DNA from: Paradesertivirga mongoliensis
Lineage (GTDB): Bacteria > Bacteroidota > Bacteroidia > Sphingobacteriales > Sphingobacteriaceae
Assembly: GCF_024436395.1 (NCBI RefSeq)
Contig: NZ_JAFMZO010000003.1
Coordinates: 124,001-188,000 of the forward strand
Length of the DNA stretch: 64,000 bases
Direction: 5' to 3'
Below, in pieces: positions 34,972-43,581 of this stretch (within the stretch, counting starts at the first letter, position 1; each line of letters starts with the position of its first letter). Made by a program: the position numbers and the translations under genes. The notes under the pieces were generated by a model that had not been told where the DNA came from, did not search any database, and was given only the letters and a program-made list of their open reading frames with translations.

Positions 34972-35820
34972 ATGAAATGGTTAGGAAGACGCCAGAGCGG
35001 CAATATTGAAGATCGAAGAAGCGGTGGTGGTGGCCTCGCAATTGGCGGGGGACTGACAGCGGTGGTTGCGATTATCTTTTCACTCTTAACCGGTCAAAAC
35101 CCGCTCGAACTGCTGGGCTCGATGGGCGAGGGTGGCGGCGCACAACAAGAAGCTCCTCTCAATACGGATGTAAAACAGGATGAGAAAGGCCATTTCGTAG
35201 CGGTAGTGCTTGCCGAAACAGAAGATGTTTGGAACAAAGTATTTTCGGAAGCAGGGAGTCGCTATAAAGAACCAACACTAGTATTGTTTAGCGGTGGTGT
35301 GCAATCCGCCTGCGGGAGTGCGAGCTCTGCTACCGGGCCATTTTATTGTCCCGGAGATCAAAAGGTATACATCGACCTCTCTTTCTACGACGAGCTACAA
35401 AACCGCTTTGGCGCCCCGGGCGATTTTGCAATGGCCTACGTTGTTGCGCACGAAGTGGGGCATCATATTCAAAATCTTCTTGGAACATCTGATAAACTTC
35501 ATCGGGCCCGTGGCCAGGTAAATCAGGAAGAATACAATCGCCTATCGGTTAAACTTGAACTACAGGCCGATTTCTTAGCCGGGGTTTGGGCTCACCATGC
35601 ACAACGGACTAAAAACATACTCGAAGAAGGCGATATCGAAGAGGCCTTAAATGCGGCTAATGCTATTGGAGACGACAGACTGCAGAAACGATCGCAGGGA
35701 CATGTAGTACCCGACGCATTTACTCATGGCACTTCTGCTCAGCGCATGCGTTGGTTTAAGAAGGGGTATGAAACCGGCGATATTAATCAGGGCGACACCT
35801 TCTCTGCATCCAGTCTCTAA
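34972..35820 (+). CDS. Neutral zinc metallopeptidase, YpfJ family
   Basis: A 282-residue protein with a short cytoplasmic start (MKWLGRRQSGNIEDRRSGGG), one membrane helix (about 22-42) and an outer domain with the zinc site HEVGHHIQ, the FYCPGDQKVYIDLSFYDEL block and LELQADFLAGVWAHH, whose Glu is the likely third ligand. Biological substrates of YpfJ-type peptidases are not established. The frame starts at 34849, but those 41 residues are unlike the family, so ATG 34972 is used. It is adjacent to, but transcribed away from, the exopolysaccharide genes. Confidence 0.88.
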   Translation: MKWLGRRQSGNIEDRRSGGGGLAIGGGLTAVVAIIFSLLTGQNPLELLGSMGEGGGAQQEAPLNTDVKQDEKGHFVAVVLAETEDVWNKVFSEAGSRYKEPTLVLFSGGVQSACGSASSATGPFYCPGDQKVYIDLSFYDELQNRFGAPGDFAMAYVVAHEVGHHIQNLLGTSDKLHRARGQVNQEEYNRLSVKLELQADFLAGVWAHHAQRTKNILEEGDIEEALNAANAIGDDRLQKRSQGHVVPDAFTHGTSAQRMRWFKKGYETGDINQGDTFSASSL

Positions 35821-35995
35821 CAGATTGTAGGGTTTTATCTACAGATCGACCAGAAATCAAATCACTACAAAACCCGTTGTAAACAGAATAGAGTCATTTC
35901 TCTACCATAACAACTTGTGTTCTAGTAAAAATCCATTATCCCCGATTTCTGGTCTGGTGATTGAACAGTGGTTACCACAATAACTTAGATAAAAA

Positions 35996-36676
35996 ATGAA
36001 AAAAATAATTTTACTAGCAGCCGGCTTTCTGATTGCAGGAACCGTTGCAAATGCACAAACAAGTACGACCTCCGGTTCTGTCGGTAGCACAAAATGGGGC
36101 TTAAAAGTTGGGGTTAACCTTGCTAAGTACAGCTATGGTGCAGACGATGCTGAAAATCCGGAAACAGATCACGCTACGAATTTTCATGTAACCGGATATC
36201 TAGACTTGCCTTTGGGCGGAATGTTCTCGGTTCAGCCGGGCTTATCGCTACAAGGTAAAGGTGCTGAGTTTTTCGATAGCGGCGACACAGAAGTCAAAGA
36301 CAACACGATGTGGCTTGAAGTTCCGGTAAATTTAGTAGGTAAAATTCCTTTGGGAGCTACCGGAACAAGTCTTTTCCTTGGGGCAGGACCTTATGCTGCT
36401 TATGGAATCTCAGGTGAAAGAAAGATAACCTTTGACGATGAAGGTAACGACAGAGAGACTATAAAGCAGGACCTTAAATTCGGAAACGATGACGAAGATG
36501 ATTTTAAAGCTTTAGATTTTGGAGTCAATTTCCTTGGAGGCATCCAACTAAATAATGGATTCAATATCGGCGCTGGTTATGGTCTCGGATTGACGGATTT
36601 ACTCCCAAGTGGCGATGGCGGAGATGGACAACTTACCAATAGAGTTCTATCATTCTCTGTAGGCTACTCGTTCTAA
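35996..36676 (+). CDS. PorT-like outer-membrane beta-barrel protein, 226 residues
   Basis: It has a signal peptide (MKKIILLAAGFLIAGTVANA-Q) followed by GLKVGVNLAKYSYG and alternating barrel strands ending VLSFSVGYSF with the C-terminal Phe typical of outer-membrane proteins. Acidic loops (EDDFKALDF, GDGGDGQ) connect the strands. It resembles the outer membrane beta-barrel domain widespread in Bacteroidota; no specific role can be given. It has its own 175-bp leader region and the terminator at 36701. Confidence 0.8.
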   Translation: MKKIILLAAGFLIAGTVANAQTSTTSGSVGSTKWGLKVGVNLAKYSYGADDAENPETDHATNFHVTGYLDLPLGGMFSVQPGLSLQGKGAEFFDSGDTEVKDNTMWLEVPVNLVGKIPLGATGTSLFLGAGPYAAYGISGERKITFDDEGNDRETIKQDLKFGNDDEDDFKALDFGVNFLGGIQLNNGFNIGAGYGLGLTDLLPSGDGGDGQLTNRVLSFSVGYSF

Positions 36677-36700
36677 AATATCCTACATCTACCTATCTTA

Positions 36701-36727
36701 AAACCGCCTTCTTGGGCGGTTTTTTTG
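36701..36727 (+). terminator. Rho-independent terminator after the beta-barrel gene
   Basis: AAACCGCC (36701-36708), loop TTCTTG, GGCGGTTT (36715-36722) followed by a T-run through 36726. It lies 25 nt after the stop codon at 36676. Confidence 0.9.
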
Positions 36728-36862
36728 TTTAATATACTTCCCATTTAAACCAGTTTCCTTCCTCCATGAATTTATACGATTGAATCTCGGCATAACCTAT
36801 TCCTTCCATTTGCGTAAGAGTCATCACGAATGATATATTCGTGATGAAATTTTCACTATGTA

Positions 36863-37687
36863 ATGAAGCATCTGGCAAAAAAAGTAGTATCCTCCGTAGT
36901 TAACAACGACCTATTATGGCCCGTATTGAAGCCCGCTTTGAAAGTTGGCGTATTTGCCTATTTCAGTCGTAAGCATCCGGACGACGTAAGTAAAACACAT
37001 TTGCATCTTTTCGAGAAGCTCACTGTTTTAAACGGTCCCTTTAAAGCTATGAAATATCCATCTATGGATGCACTTTGCAGCGCTATTTATCCAAAACTTA
37101 TAGGAAGTTACGAACAGGAATTGCACCCAACAATTGAAACATTTAGCACCCGGGATTATTCGGAAATTATTGACGTAGGCTGTGCCGAAGGATATTATGC
37201 AGTTGGCCTGAGCCTAATGTTTCCGAAAGCAAAAATCTACGCTTATGATATAGACCCGGCTGCAAGACGCTTATGCTTAGACATGGCCAAGCTCAATAAC
37301 AGAGACAGCAGCATTTCAATTCGCAACTTTTGTACGGCTAAAGAGCTGGCAAGCTTTAATTTTACCCGCCGGGGACTTATTGTATGCGATTGCGAAGGTT
37401 TTGAGAAGCACCTTTTCAATTCAAGCAACCTTAAAAATCTAAACCGTTGCGATATTATTATCGAAGTTCATGACTTTGTTGACATAGAGATTTCAGACTA
37501 CCTAAACCACTTATTTAAAGAAACTCACGATATCCAGGTTATTAAAAGCATTGATGATATTGAGAAGGCCAAAACCTATTACTTTAAAGAAACCGAGCAA
37601 GCAAGTTTAAAAGATAAGCTAGCCATATTTAAAGAGATGCGTCCAGGAATCTTAGAATGGATGGTTTGCACGCCTAAATCCGAGTAG
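36863..37687 (+). CDS. SAM-dependent methyltransferase, FkbM-like
   Basis: A 274-residue protein whose central Rossmann domain holds the SAM motif EIIDVGCAEGYYAVGLSLMFP (within about residues 94-115), then the acidic strand end IYAYDIDPAARRLC and the later LIVCDCEGFEKHLF, as in FkbM-type methyltransferases. The N-terminal about 90 residues are helical and unassigned. FkbM-like enzymes often methylate sugar hydroxyls, which would fit the nearby polysaccharide genes, but the substrate is unknown. It is monocistronic. Confidence 0.8.
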   Translation: MKHLAKKVVSSVVNNDLLWPVLKPALKVGVFAYFSRKHPDDVSKTHLHLFEKLTVLNGPFKAMKYPSMDALCSAIYPKLIGSYEQELHPTIETFSTRDYSEIIDVGCAEGYYAVGLSLMFPKAKIYAYDIDPAARRLCLDMAKLNNRDSSISIRNFCTAKELASFNFTRRGLIVCDCEGFEKHLFNSSNLKNLNRCDIIIEVHDFVDIEISDYLNHLFKETHDIQVIKSIDDIEKAKTYYFKETEQASLKDKLAIFKEMRPGILEWMVCTPKSE

Positions 37688-37752
37688 TTTTATACTGGTA
37701 TTTTCCTCCTTCATTTTTAAATTTTATCTTTCACGGATAAAGTGATTCGTCC

Positions 37753-38286
37753 ATGAACCGGTTATTCGTTACTATTCTTTTCTTCGTAATTTTCCTAGGC
37801 AAACTACAGGCCCAAACGGTTATGATTAATAACTTCTTGGTGAAAGAGCACCTGCTTAAAAACAGTAAACTGGCAATAATTGCCGCCGACTCTTTGGATA
37901 AGCCGATTGAAACGGTCAACGGAACCTTTCTGTTTACGCTTAACGGCTTCAGGCAGGAGCTAAAATTCAATGATGGAATTGCCGTGGCTCCGCAACAAAT
38001 TGAAAAATCGTCTTTTGTCTACATCAAACATCAGAACGAAACCGGAACGCATTCGAAGCTTTACTACGTGATAAAAAAAGGCGAAGACCTTAATCCTTTG
38101 AAAATAAATTGGGTGCTTCTGTTGCTGATCCCGCTTATAATTGTCGCCATAGCAGCCATGTTTAGGAAGTTCATCATTTTTGGGATTATACTGCTGGTAA
38201 TTATTTTCTTCTTTAATTCCAGCAAAGGCCTAGGAATACCAACTTTCTTTGAAACAATAATCGACGGACTTAGATCGGCCTTTTAA
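37753..38286 (+). CDS. Unrecognised 177-residue membrane protein
   Basis: No family is recognised. It has a signal peptide (MNRLFVTILFFVIFLGKLQA-Q), a roughly 95-residue outside region (about 22-118) of predicted beta character, and two adjacent hydrophobic helices (INWVLLLLIPLIIVAIAAMF and the stretch around 140-157), ending GLRSAF. This signal-domain-helix-pair plan suggests an inner-membrane protein with a periplasmic domain. Its stop overlaps the tamL stop region by 4 nt (38283-38286), tail to tail. Confidence 0.65.
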   Translation: MNRLFVTILFFVIFLGKLQAQTVMINNFLVKEHLLKNSKLAIIAADSLDKPIETVNGTFLFTLNGFRQELKFNDGIAVAPQQIEKSSFVYIKHQNETGTHSKLYYVIKKGEDLNPLKINWVLLLLIPLIIVAIAAMFRKFIIFGIILLVIIFFFNSSKGLGIPTFFETIIDGLRSAF

Positions 38287-40622
38287 AAAGGCATTCCTAT
38301 ACCAAAGTTATACTGCAAAAAGCGGTAATTATCCGGAGAGTGGGTTCGTTTATATTCCGCTTTAAATTCTTTGTCAAAAAACTTTTTGATCACCCACTGA
38401 TCTGAGCCTCTGAACTGCGGATCCTTCACCTTAACGCCGACATCAAACCTGAATATAAAATACTCCACATCAAAACGTAATCCGAAACCGGTACCAATAG
38501 CAATCTGATTGAAAAACTCTTTTAAGAGGAATTCGCCGTTCAGATTACTTTCAAACTTACGTATCCGCCAAACGTTTCCGAAATCGGTAAAAGTTGCTCC
38601 CTTTAACTTAGAACCGAAAAAATTGTTGAGTATCTTAAATCTATATTCCAGATTCCCCTCCAGCTTCAATTCGCCGAACTGATCGAGGTTGGTTAGATTT
38701 CTTCGCAAAGTATCGTTTCCTAATACCTCTCTATTGTAATTCCCGGGTCCTAGGGTCCTGGCTTGCCAGGCTCTTATTCCGGTAGATCCGCCAGCATAAA
38801 AGTTCTTTTCAAACGGAAGTTCTTCCCCGTCAGAGTTGCCGTAAGCATAAACAACGCCAGGATTTATCCTGGCCACAAACTGTCGCTCCCCCCCAAGTGT
38901 TCTATAGGCTCTCACGTCAGCTTCGCTTTTCGCGTATTGCAAGTACCGTAAGCCTAAAAATGTGCCATCATCTTTGAAGGCTTTGGCTATCAGACTTAAA
39001 GTATTTCCTGCAATGTCATTCGATGTTCTGAAATAAACAAAATTATTATAGGTTAGAAGCTTGGAAGCGTTCAATGTAAACGCATATAAGCTCCCCAGAT
39101 TAAAGTACTGGCGGTTATTTGTTCTGATATAGAGGATACTTCCCTGTTCTTTGAGCGACTGTTGGAAGTCCTCAGACAATATACCCTTACGATATTCGAT
39201 GTTAATTGGCGTGAACGAATGAAGTTTACTGCGCGTTTCAATCCAATTATAGGTCAATGAATTGATAAATAAGCGACTTTGAAAAGCATTCAATTGGTCA
39301 AAGATCTGCAGACTGCTGGATATAGTAGTGTGAGGCACCCCATTTTTACCTAATCTTGATGTGTTAAACGGCACCAACAACCTTGGAAAAGTTAAATTTA
39401 TTCCGAATTGAATATCTCGGTTAAAAATTCGCTCTATCAGATTTCCTTTTATATCTGAATTAAAAAGCAAACCGTAACGCACGCGGAAATCAAGCTGCTC
39501 TGCGCCTCCAAAAACATTTCGGTTGGTATAAGTATTTGCCACGTTGAATCCACTGCTTCCAGAGTTAAAAGTATATTCACCTTCAACCCTGTTGCTAAGT
39601 CTTTTCATTGGAGTGGCATCAATTGAGGCGTCCAGACTTACGCTGTCACTGGTTTTGACATAATCTATTTTAAGGGTTTTGAACACATTCAAGTCAAACA
39701 ACCTGTCGTAGGTTAGATTTTTTTTGTCGATGCTATACTTTTCTCCCTTTTTCAGATAATTGTATCTGTAAATATCCGGCGCATCAAAGCGGTGCGAATA
39801 ATCGCTGAAGATAAATTGCGAATCGATCACAGTAGAGTCAGGAGTTCCAGACATTTTATCATTACTGCTTCTAATGCGCATAGAAGTGTTATTTAAACGA
39901 TAAACTTTATGACCTGGCTGATTTACAGGATTATCAAGTGTCATTAAAATATCTGCAGCGCCTGCGTACAAATGAGTATCTACAGCAAATTTTACATACT
40001 GCGCTTTGTAATCGTAGTACCCGTTATTCTGAAGTAAGTTAAAGATCTGGGTACTTTCATGTCTTAACGAGTCGCCATCATATCGGGTACCCTCTGTTAT
40101 AGTTGTAAACGACGGACGGTTCTGAACGTACAGGTTTCTAACTGCCGAATCCGGGATCGAATATGAAAACTTATTAATCTTAAACGACTGGCCTGGCTGA
40201 GCCGTAAAGGTGATGTAAGCCTTTTTATCTTTGATAACAACATCATGTTTAACCTCGGCTTTAAAAAAGCCTTTGTCGAACAGAAACTTTTCAATCTCTC
40301 TTCTTGAAATTTCGACAAGAGCGCTGTCGAGCAAATTTGGCGGCTCACCAATCGGCTTGATCCGGTCAGTCCGGTATTTCCCGTTTTTAGTATTAAAGAG
40401 GTTGTATAACGCCAGGTTTACTCTCGAATTTGGCATAATATCGCGGTGTACATAAAGATGTGCCCGTTCTGAAAACTCTTTATCCACCCCCTCGATAGTC
40501 ACCCCTCTAACAATTTGCTGATTATCTGCAAGGTACTTAGTGGTAGAACAGCTACCTAAAAACAACGCCAAAAACAGTATACTTGCAACACAAAAATTAC
40601 TTACAACAGAATATGCTTTCAA
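38283..40622 (-). CDS. tamL: TamL-type BamA/TamA-family outer-membrane lipoprotein
   Basis: The 779-residue protein begins with a lipoprotein signal ending LGSC (Cys25), then POTRA-like domains (VRGVTIEGVDKEF; IEKFLFDKGFFKAEVKHDVV; LLQNNGYYDYKAQYVKF) and an Omp85-type barrel over the last about 400 residues (FYAGGSTGIRAWQARTLGPG, EYRFKILNNFFG, FGIGMPF at the end). Bacteroidota TamL is the lipidated counterpart of TamA, working with TamB in envelope biogenesis; tamB is not adjacent here. The start is a TTG at 40622, with an in-frame stop just upstream, and overlaps the 5' end of the divergent methyltransferase gene. Confidence 0.85.
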   Translation of the reverse strand: MKAYSVVSNFCVASILFLALFLGSCSTTKYLADNQQIVRGVTIEGVDKEFSERAHLYVHRDIMPNSRVNLALYNLFNTKNGKYRTDRIKPIGEPPNLLDSALVEISRREIEKFLFDKGFFKAEVKHDVVIKDKKAYITFTAQPGQSFKINKFSYSIPDSAVRNLYVQNRPSFTTITEGTRYDGDSLRHESTQIFNLLQNNGYYDYKAQYVKFAVDTHLYAGAADILMTLDNPVNQPGHKVYRLNNTSMRIRSSNDKMSGTPDSTVIDSQFIFSDYSHRFDAPDIYRYNYLKKGEKYSIDKKNLTYDRLFDLNVFKTLKIDYVKTSDSVSLDASIDATPMKRLSNRVEGEYTFNSGSSGFNVANTYTNRNVFGGAEQLDFRVRYGLLFNSDIKGNLIERIFNRDIQFGINLTFPRLLVPFNTSRLGKNGVPHTTISSSLQIFDQLNAFQSRLFINSLTYNWIETRSKLHSFTPINIEYRKGILSEDFQQSLKEQGSILYIRTNNRQYFNLGSLYAFTLNASKLLTYNNFVYFRTSNDIAGNTLSLIAKAFKDDGTFLGLRYLQYAKSEADVRAYRTLGGERQFVARINPGVVYAYGNSDGEELPFEKNFYAGGSTGIRAWQARTLGPGNYNREVLGNDTLRRNLTNLDQFGELKLEGNLEYRFKILNNFFGSKLKGATFTDFGNVWRIRKFESNLNGEFLLKEFFNQIAIGTGFGLRFDVEYFIFRFDVGVKVKDPQFRGSDQWVIKKFFDKEFKAEYKRTHSPDNYRFLQYNFGIGMPF

Positions 40623-41359
40623 AATCTCAAATCAGTTTTGTAAATGCATTACACCAAAAAAAACACCGAAAAGAACATCATCTTTTCATTGCAGAAGGCA
40701 GCAAATCAATCGTCGAATTTACACAATCTTCCTATTGTATAAATACCATCTTTCATACACCGGATGCAACGCCAAAGTTGTGCAATTTATCACATAAAAT
40801 AAAGTTGCATGAAATTACTGCTGCCGAATTAAAAAAAATCAGCACTCTTTCCACTCCGCAAGATGCTTTGGCGCTTATTCATATTCCTGAAAGAACCATC
40901 ACCAGACCAGAAAGTTTTAAAGGGCGGTTTACTCTCGTTCTTGACGGAATACAGGACCCAGGAAATTTAGGAACCATCATCCGCACCGCCGACTGGTTTG
41001 GGTTTAAAGACATAATATGTTCTTTTGATACTGTTGATGCATATAACCCCAAAGTGGTTCAGGCAACAATGGGTTCGCTTTCGCGGATTAATGTGTACTA
41101 CGAAGACTTAGGAGCGTATTTCTCCGAACCGAACATGCCGGTGTATGGAGCCTTGCTGGATGGCGATTCTGTCTACGAAACCCGGTTTGGCAAAGAAGGC
41201 TATATTATTCTGGGAAATGAAGGGAATGGAATTTCGGAAAAAGTGCAAAAACGGATTAATACAGCAATTACAATCCCGCGGTTTGGCGAGGCCGAATCGT
41301 TGAATGTTGCGGTAAGCACTGCAATTATTTGCTCCGAACTAAAAAGAAACACTAAATAA
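40613..41359 (+). CDS. RNA 2'-O-methyltransferase, SpoU/TrmH family
   Basis: The 248-residue protein has an N-terminal substrate-binding segment (MLSKSQISFVNALHQKKHRK, then LFIAEGSKSI) and the SPOUT domain with LDGIQDPGNLGTIIRTADWF, ILGNEGNGIS and SLNVAVSTAIICSEL. It should methylate a ribose in rRNA or tRNA; the target is unknown and it differs from RlmB at 2515. ATG 40613 is the family-typical start; the frame begins 10 codons earlier. This start puts its first 10 nt over the tamL start, a divergent 5' overlap. Confidence 0.87.
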   Translation: MLSKSQISFVNALHQKKHRKEHHLFIAEGSKSIVEFTQSSYCINTIFHTPDATPKLCNLSHKIKLHEITAAELKKISTLSTPQDALALIHIPERTITRPESFKGRFTLVLDGIQDPGNLGTIIRTADWFGFKDIICSFDTVDAYNPKVVQATMGSLSRINVYYEDLGAYFSEPNMPVYGALLDGDSVYETRFGKEGYIILGNEGNGISEKVQKRINTAITIPRFGEAESLNVAVSTAIICSELKRNTK

Positions 41360-41361
41360 TA

Positions 41362-41392
41362 TTGGGCCGGCAATAATAAATTACTATTTTTG
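41362..41392 (+). promoter_or_regulatory. Promoter of tRNA-Cys
   Basis: TTGG (41362-41365) and TATTTTTG (41385-41392), 19 nt apart, fit the -33/-7 pattern of Bacteroidota promoters. The predicted transcript start lies about 10 nt before the mature tRNA. Confidence 0.6.
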
Positions 41393-41408
41393 CAATCCTT
41401 TACAAAAA

Positions 41409-41479
41409 GGTCGGATGGCCGAGTGGCTAGGCAGAGGTCTGCAAAACCTTCTACAGCGGTTCGAATCCGCTTCCGACCT
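41409..41479 (+). tRNA. tRNA-Cys (anticodon GCA)
   Basis: A complete 71-nt cloverleaf: acceptor GGTCGGA/TCCGACC, a short D stem GCC/GGC, anticodon stem GAGGT/ACCTT with loop CTGCAAA (anticodon GCA), T arm AGCGG-TTCGAAT-CCGCT, and discriminator T, the known identity base of tRNA-Cys. CCA is not encoded. The small conserved ORF at 41508 follows 28 nt later and may be on the same primary transcript. Confidence 0.95.
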
Positions 41480-41507
41480 CCCGAGGAAATGTTTTAAAAA
41501 GAAAATC

Positions 41508-41687
41508 ATGGCAGTTACACGTTTAAAAAGAAAAGACAGAAGAAATAAAACGGTTTCGCGTCTGGAAGTTCAGTTTCTAAAATTAGGACGCAACCTTGAA
41601 ACAGGTAGCCGCTCCAGAGAATCTGCTACAAGCCAGCTTGCGAAAAACAACGCAGTTTTAGCTCAGATTGAAGCACAGGCAAAGTAA
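41508..41687 (+). CDS. Conserved-looking basic 59-residue protein downstream of tRNA-Cys
   Basis: ATG 41508 opens a 59-residue, highly basic protein (MAVTRLKRKDRRNKTVSRLE...). It continues with GSRSRESATSQLAKNNAVLA and has no membrane segment or signal. Charge and size suggest RNA or ribosome association, but no function is known to me. The longer frame from 41415 runs through the tRNA and is spurious. Clean stop, a terminator 24 nt later and coding-like composition support a real gene. Confidence 0.7.
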   Translation: MAVTRLKRKDRRNKTVSRLEVQFLKLGRNLETGSRSRESATSQLAKNNAVLAQIEAQAK

Positions 41688-41710
41688 TTTTTGACTTGTT
41701 AAGAACAAAA

Positions 41711-41741
41711 AAATCCAGAATCATTTCTGGATTTTTTTTTT
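41711..41741 (+). terminator. Rho-independent terminator after tRNA-Cys and small ORF
   Basis: AAATCCAGAA (41711-41720), loop TCAT, TTCTGGA and a ten-T run to 41741. The A-run on the left flank makes it usable from the convergent pyrD side too. Confidence 0.9.
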
Positions 41742-41743
41742 GC

Positions 41744-42775
41744 CTATTTAGATTCTCTAAGAATCGCTTTATTAATTTCTTTAATTAAACCTGGCCCCTC
41801 ATAAATAAAACCGGTGTAAATTTGGATCAAAGCTGCTCCTGCATTAAGCTTCTCGATGGCATCCTGTGCCGAATGAATCCCTCCAACACCAATTATTGGA
41901 AAAGCCTTTCCGGACTTTTCTGACAAATAGCGTATTACTTCGGTGGAGCGCTTACCTAAGGGCCTTCCACTCAAACCACCTGTTTCCTTCCTCAGATTCT
42001 CATCAGAAGTAAGTCCTTCCCTACTGATAGTTGTATTGGTGGCAATAACACCAGCAATCCCCGTTTCTTTTACTATTTCAATTATATCATCCAACTGCGC
42101 ATCCGTCAAATCAGGCGCAATTTTCAAAAGAATGGGTTTAGACAAATTATTTTTATTATTCCTCTGTTGAAGTGTATTTAATATTTTCTTCAAAGGTTCC
42201 TTCTCCTGAAGCTCTCTAAGGCCGGGCGTATTTGGCGAACTAACATTTACCACGAAATAATCCACTACGTCAAACAGCGCATCGAAACATTTAATATAAT
42301 CGCTGACAGCATCCTCGTTCGGCGTCACTTTATTCTTTCCAATATTGCCGCCTATCAATATTCCATCCCGCTTTAAATGCTTTAAGCGAAGCGCAGCAAC
42401 CCCAACACCCTCATTATTAAAGCCCATGCGGTTTATAAGAGCATTATCATCAGGCAAACGAAACATGCGGGGTTTCTCGTTCCCGGGTTGAGGCAGAGGC
42501 GTTACTGTCCCAATTTCGATAAACCCAAATCCAAAATTCGAAAGCTCTGCAATTGATGAAGCATTTTTATCGAATCCCGCCGCCAGGCCTACCGGATTTT
42601 TAAATTTCAAGCCAAACACTTCACGCTCCAGCCGCGGGTCAGAAACGGTAAAAGCTTTCTTTAATGCCCGGGACACACCCCAGATACGATTAATGGTTTT
42701 TAAAGTCCCGGTGACGAAATAGTGGATATTCTCCGGATCGAACTTGAATAAGATTGGCTTCAGTAATTGATACAT
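41744..42775 (-). CDS. pyrD: Dihydroorotate dehydrogenase (quinone), class 2
   Basis: The 343-residue flavoenzyme oxidises dihydroorotate to orotate in pyrimidine synthesis and passes electrons to the quinone pool. Class 2 features: an N-terminal helical extension ([20 protein letters not shown]) for membrane contact, [51 protein letters not shown] with the catalytic serine, and [13 protein letters not shown] for FMN phosphate. A -7 box lies 5 nt before the ATG, hinting at a leaderless transcript. Confidence 0.95.
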   Translation of the reverse strand: MYQLLKPILFKFDPENIHYFVTGTLKTINRIWGVSRALKKAFTVSDPRLEREVFGLKFKNPVGLAAGFDKNASSIAELSNFGFGFIEIGTVTPLPQPGNEKPRMFRLPDDNALINRMGFNNEGVGVAALRLKHLKRDGILIGGNIGKNKVTPNEDAVSDYIKCFDALFDVVDYFVVNVSSPNTPGLRELQEKEPLKKILNTLQQRNNKNNLSKPILLKIAPDLTDAQLDDIIEIVKETGIAGVIATNTTISREGLTSDENLRKETGGLSGRPLGKRSTEVIRYLSEKSGKAFPIIGVGGIHSAQDAIEKLNAGAALIQIYTGFIYEGPGLIKEINKAILRESK

Positions 42776-42779
42776 GCTG

Positions 42780-42787
42780 CAAAAATA
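42780..42787 (-). promoter_or_regulatory. -7 promoter box directly upstream of pyrD
   Basis: On the minus strand TATTTTTG ends only 4 nt before the pyrD ATG at 42775, so the transcript would be leaderless or nearly so. Confidence 0.45.
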
Positions 42788-42852
42788 CTGGAATTATTGA
42801 TTTTAGATTACAACCTGCATACCGTTAAATAGAATTAAATTGCGGCCAGAAT

Positions 42853-43533
42853 ATGTCGACACAAAATTTACAGCTTGTAACCACCGGAGATGGCTCAAAA
42901 ACCATTTATAATCCTTTAGTTGGAGAGAACTACCATTCGAAACATGGTGCATTGCAGGAAAGCCAACATGTTTTCCTTAAATCGGGACTGCAGTACTATC
43001 TCGACAACAACGAGACAAGTTCAGTATCTATTCTCGAAGTAGGCTTTGGGACTGGTTTAAACTTTCTGTTAAGCGCCAATTACTGCGTTCAGCACCAGTT
43101 GCTGCTACACTATACGGGCATTGAAGCTTTTCCTCTTCCTATTCAAATGATACAAGAAACCGGACACGAAGCCTATGTAGAACAGCACTTATACCAGTCC
43201 TTTCTCGAAAATTATGAACGTAGCCTCAACAACACTGTTAGGATAAACAACTTCATCGAACTAGAAATAGCCCATGATAATCTTCTCCGATTCAATAATC
43301 CGAAACTATTCGACGTTTTATATTTCGATGCCTTTGCGGCTATTCATCAGCCCGAAATGTGGACGCATGAAGCTCTGAGCCATTGCTGTAACTATCTAAA
43401 ACCAGATGGTGTCTTTGTAACTTATGCTATTACCGGCAACTTAAAGCGCATAATGAAAGGCCTTAACTTTTCAATCGAAAAAGCCCCTGGTGCTCCGGGG
43501 AAACGAGAAATGCTCCGCGCTGTAAAACATTAG
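42853..43533 (+). CDS. mnmD: MnmD-type tRNA wobble-uridine methyltransferase (DUF752)
   Basis: This 226-residue protein matches the methyltransferase half of MnmC without the oxidase half. It has YHSKHGALQESQHVFL near the start, the SAM motif ILEVGFGTGLNFLL (about 59-72), LYFDAFAAIHQPEMWT and the C-terminal APGAPGKREMLRA. It would complete mnm5U or mnm5s2U at tRNA position 34. Stand-alone MnmD proteins are common outside enterobacteria. No close operon partners; the cytochrome gene starts 49 nt later. Confidence 0.88.
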   Translation: MSTQNLQLVTTGDGSKTIYNPLVGENYHSKHGALQESQHVFLKSGLQYYLDNNETSSVSILEVGFGTGLNFLLSANYCVQHQLLLHYTGIEAFPLPIQMIQETGHEAYVEQHLYQSFLENYERSLNNTVRINNFIELEIAHDNLLRFNNPKLFDVLYFDAFAAIHQPEMWTHEALSHCCNYLKPDGVFVTYAITGNLKRIMKGLNFSIEKAPGAPGKREMLRAVKH

Positions 43534-43581
43534 TCAACATTTGCTAATTATTTTTATTTTAGAGCACTAACGAACAAATAA

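Noticed and set aside
35848-35954. 11-bp inverted repeat (GACCAGAAATC / GATTTCTGGTC) with 85-nt spacing between two genes
   Set aside because: Arms are far apart, stem does not extend, and no linked element was seen; likely chance or weak structure.
41415-41507. N-terminal extension of the small ORF through tRNA-Cys
   Set aside because: The frame is open across the tRNA by chance; the ATG at 41508 gives a compact basic protein, and translation through a mature tRNA is implausible.
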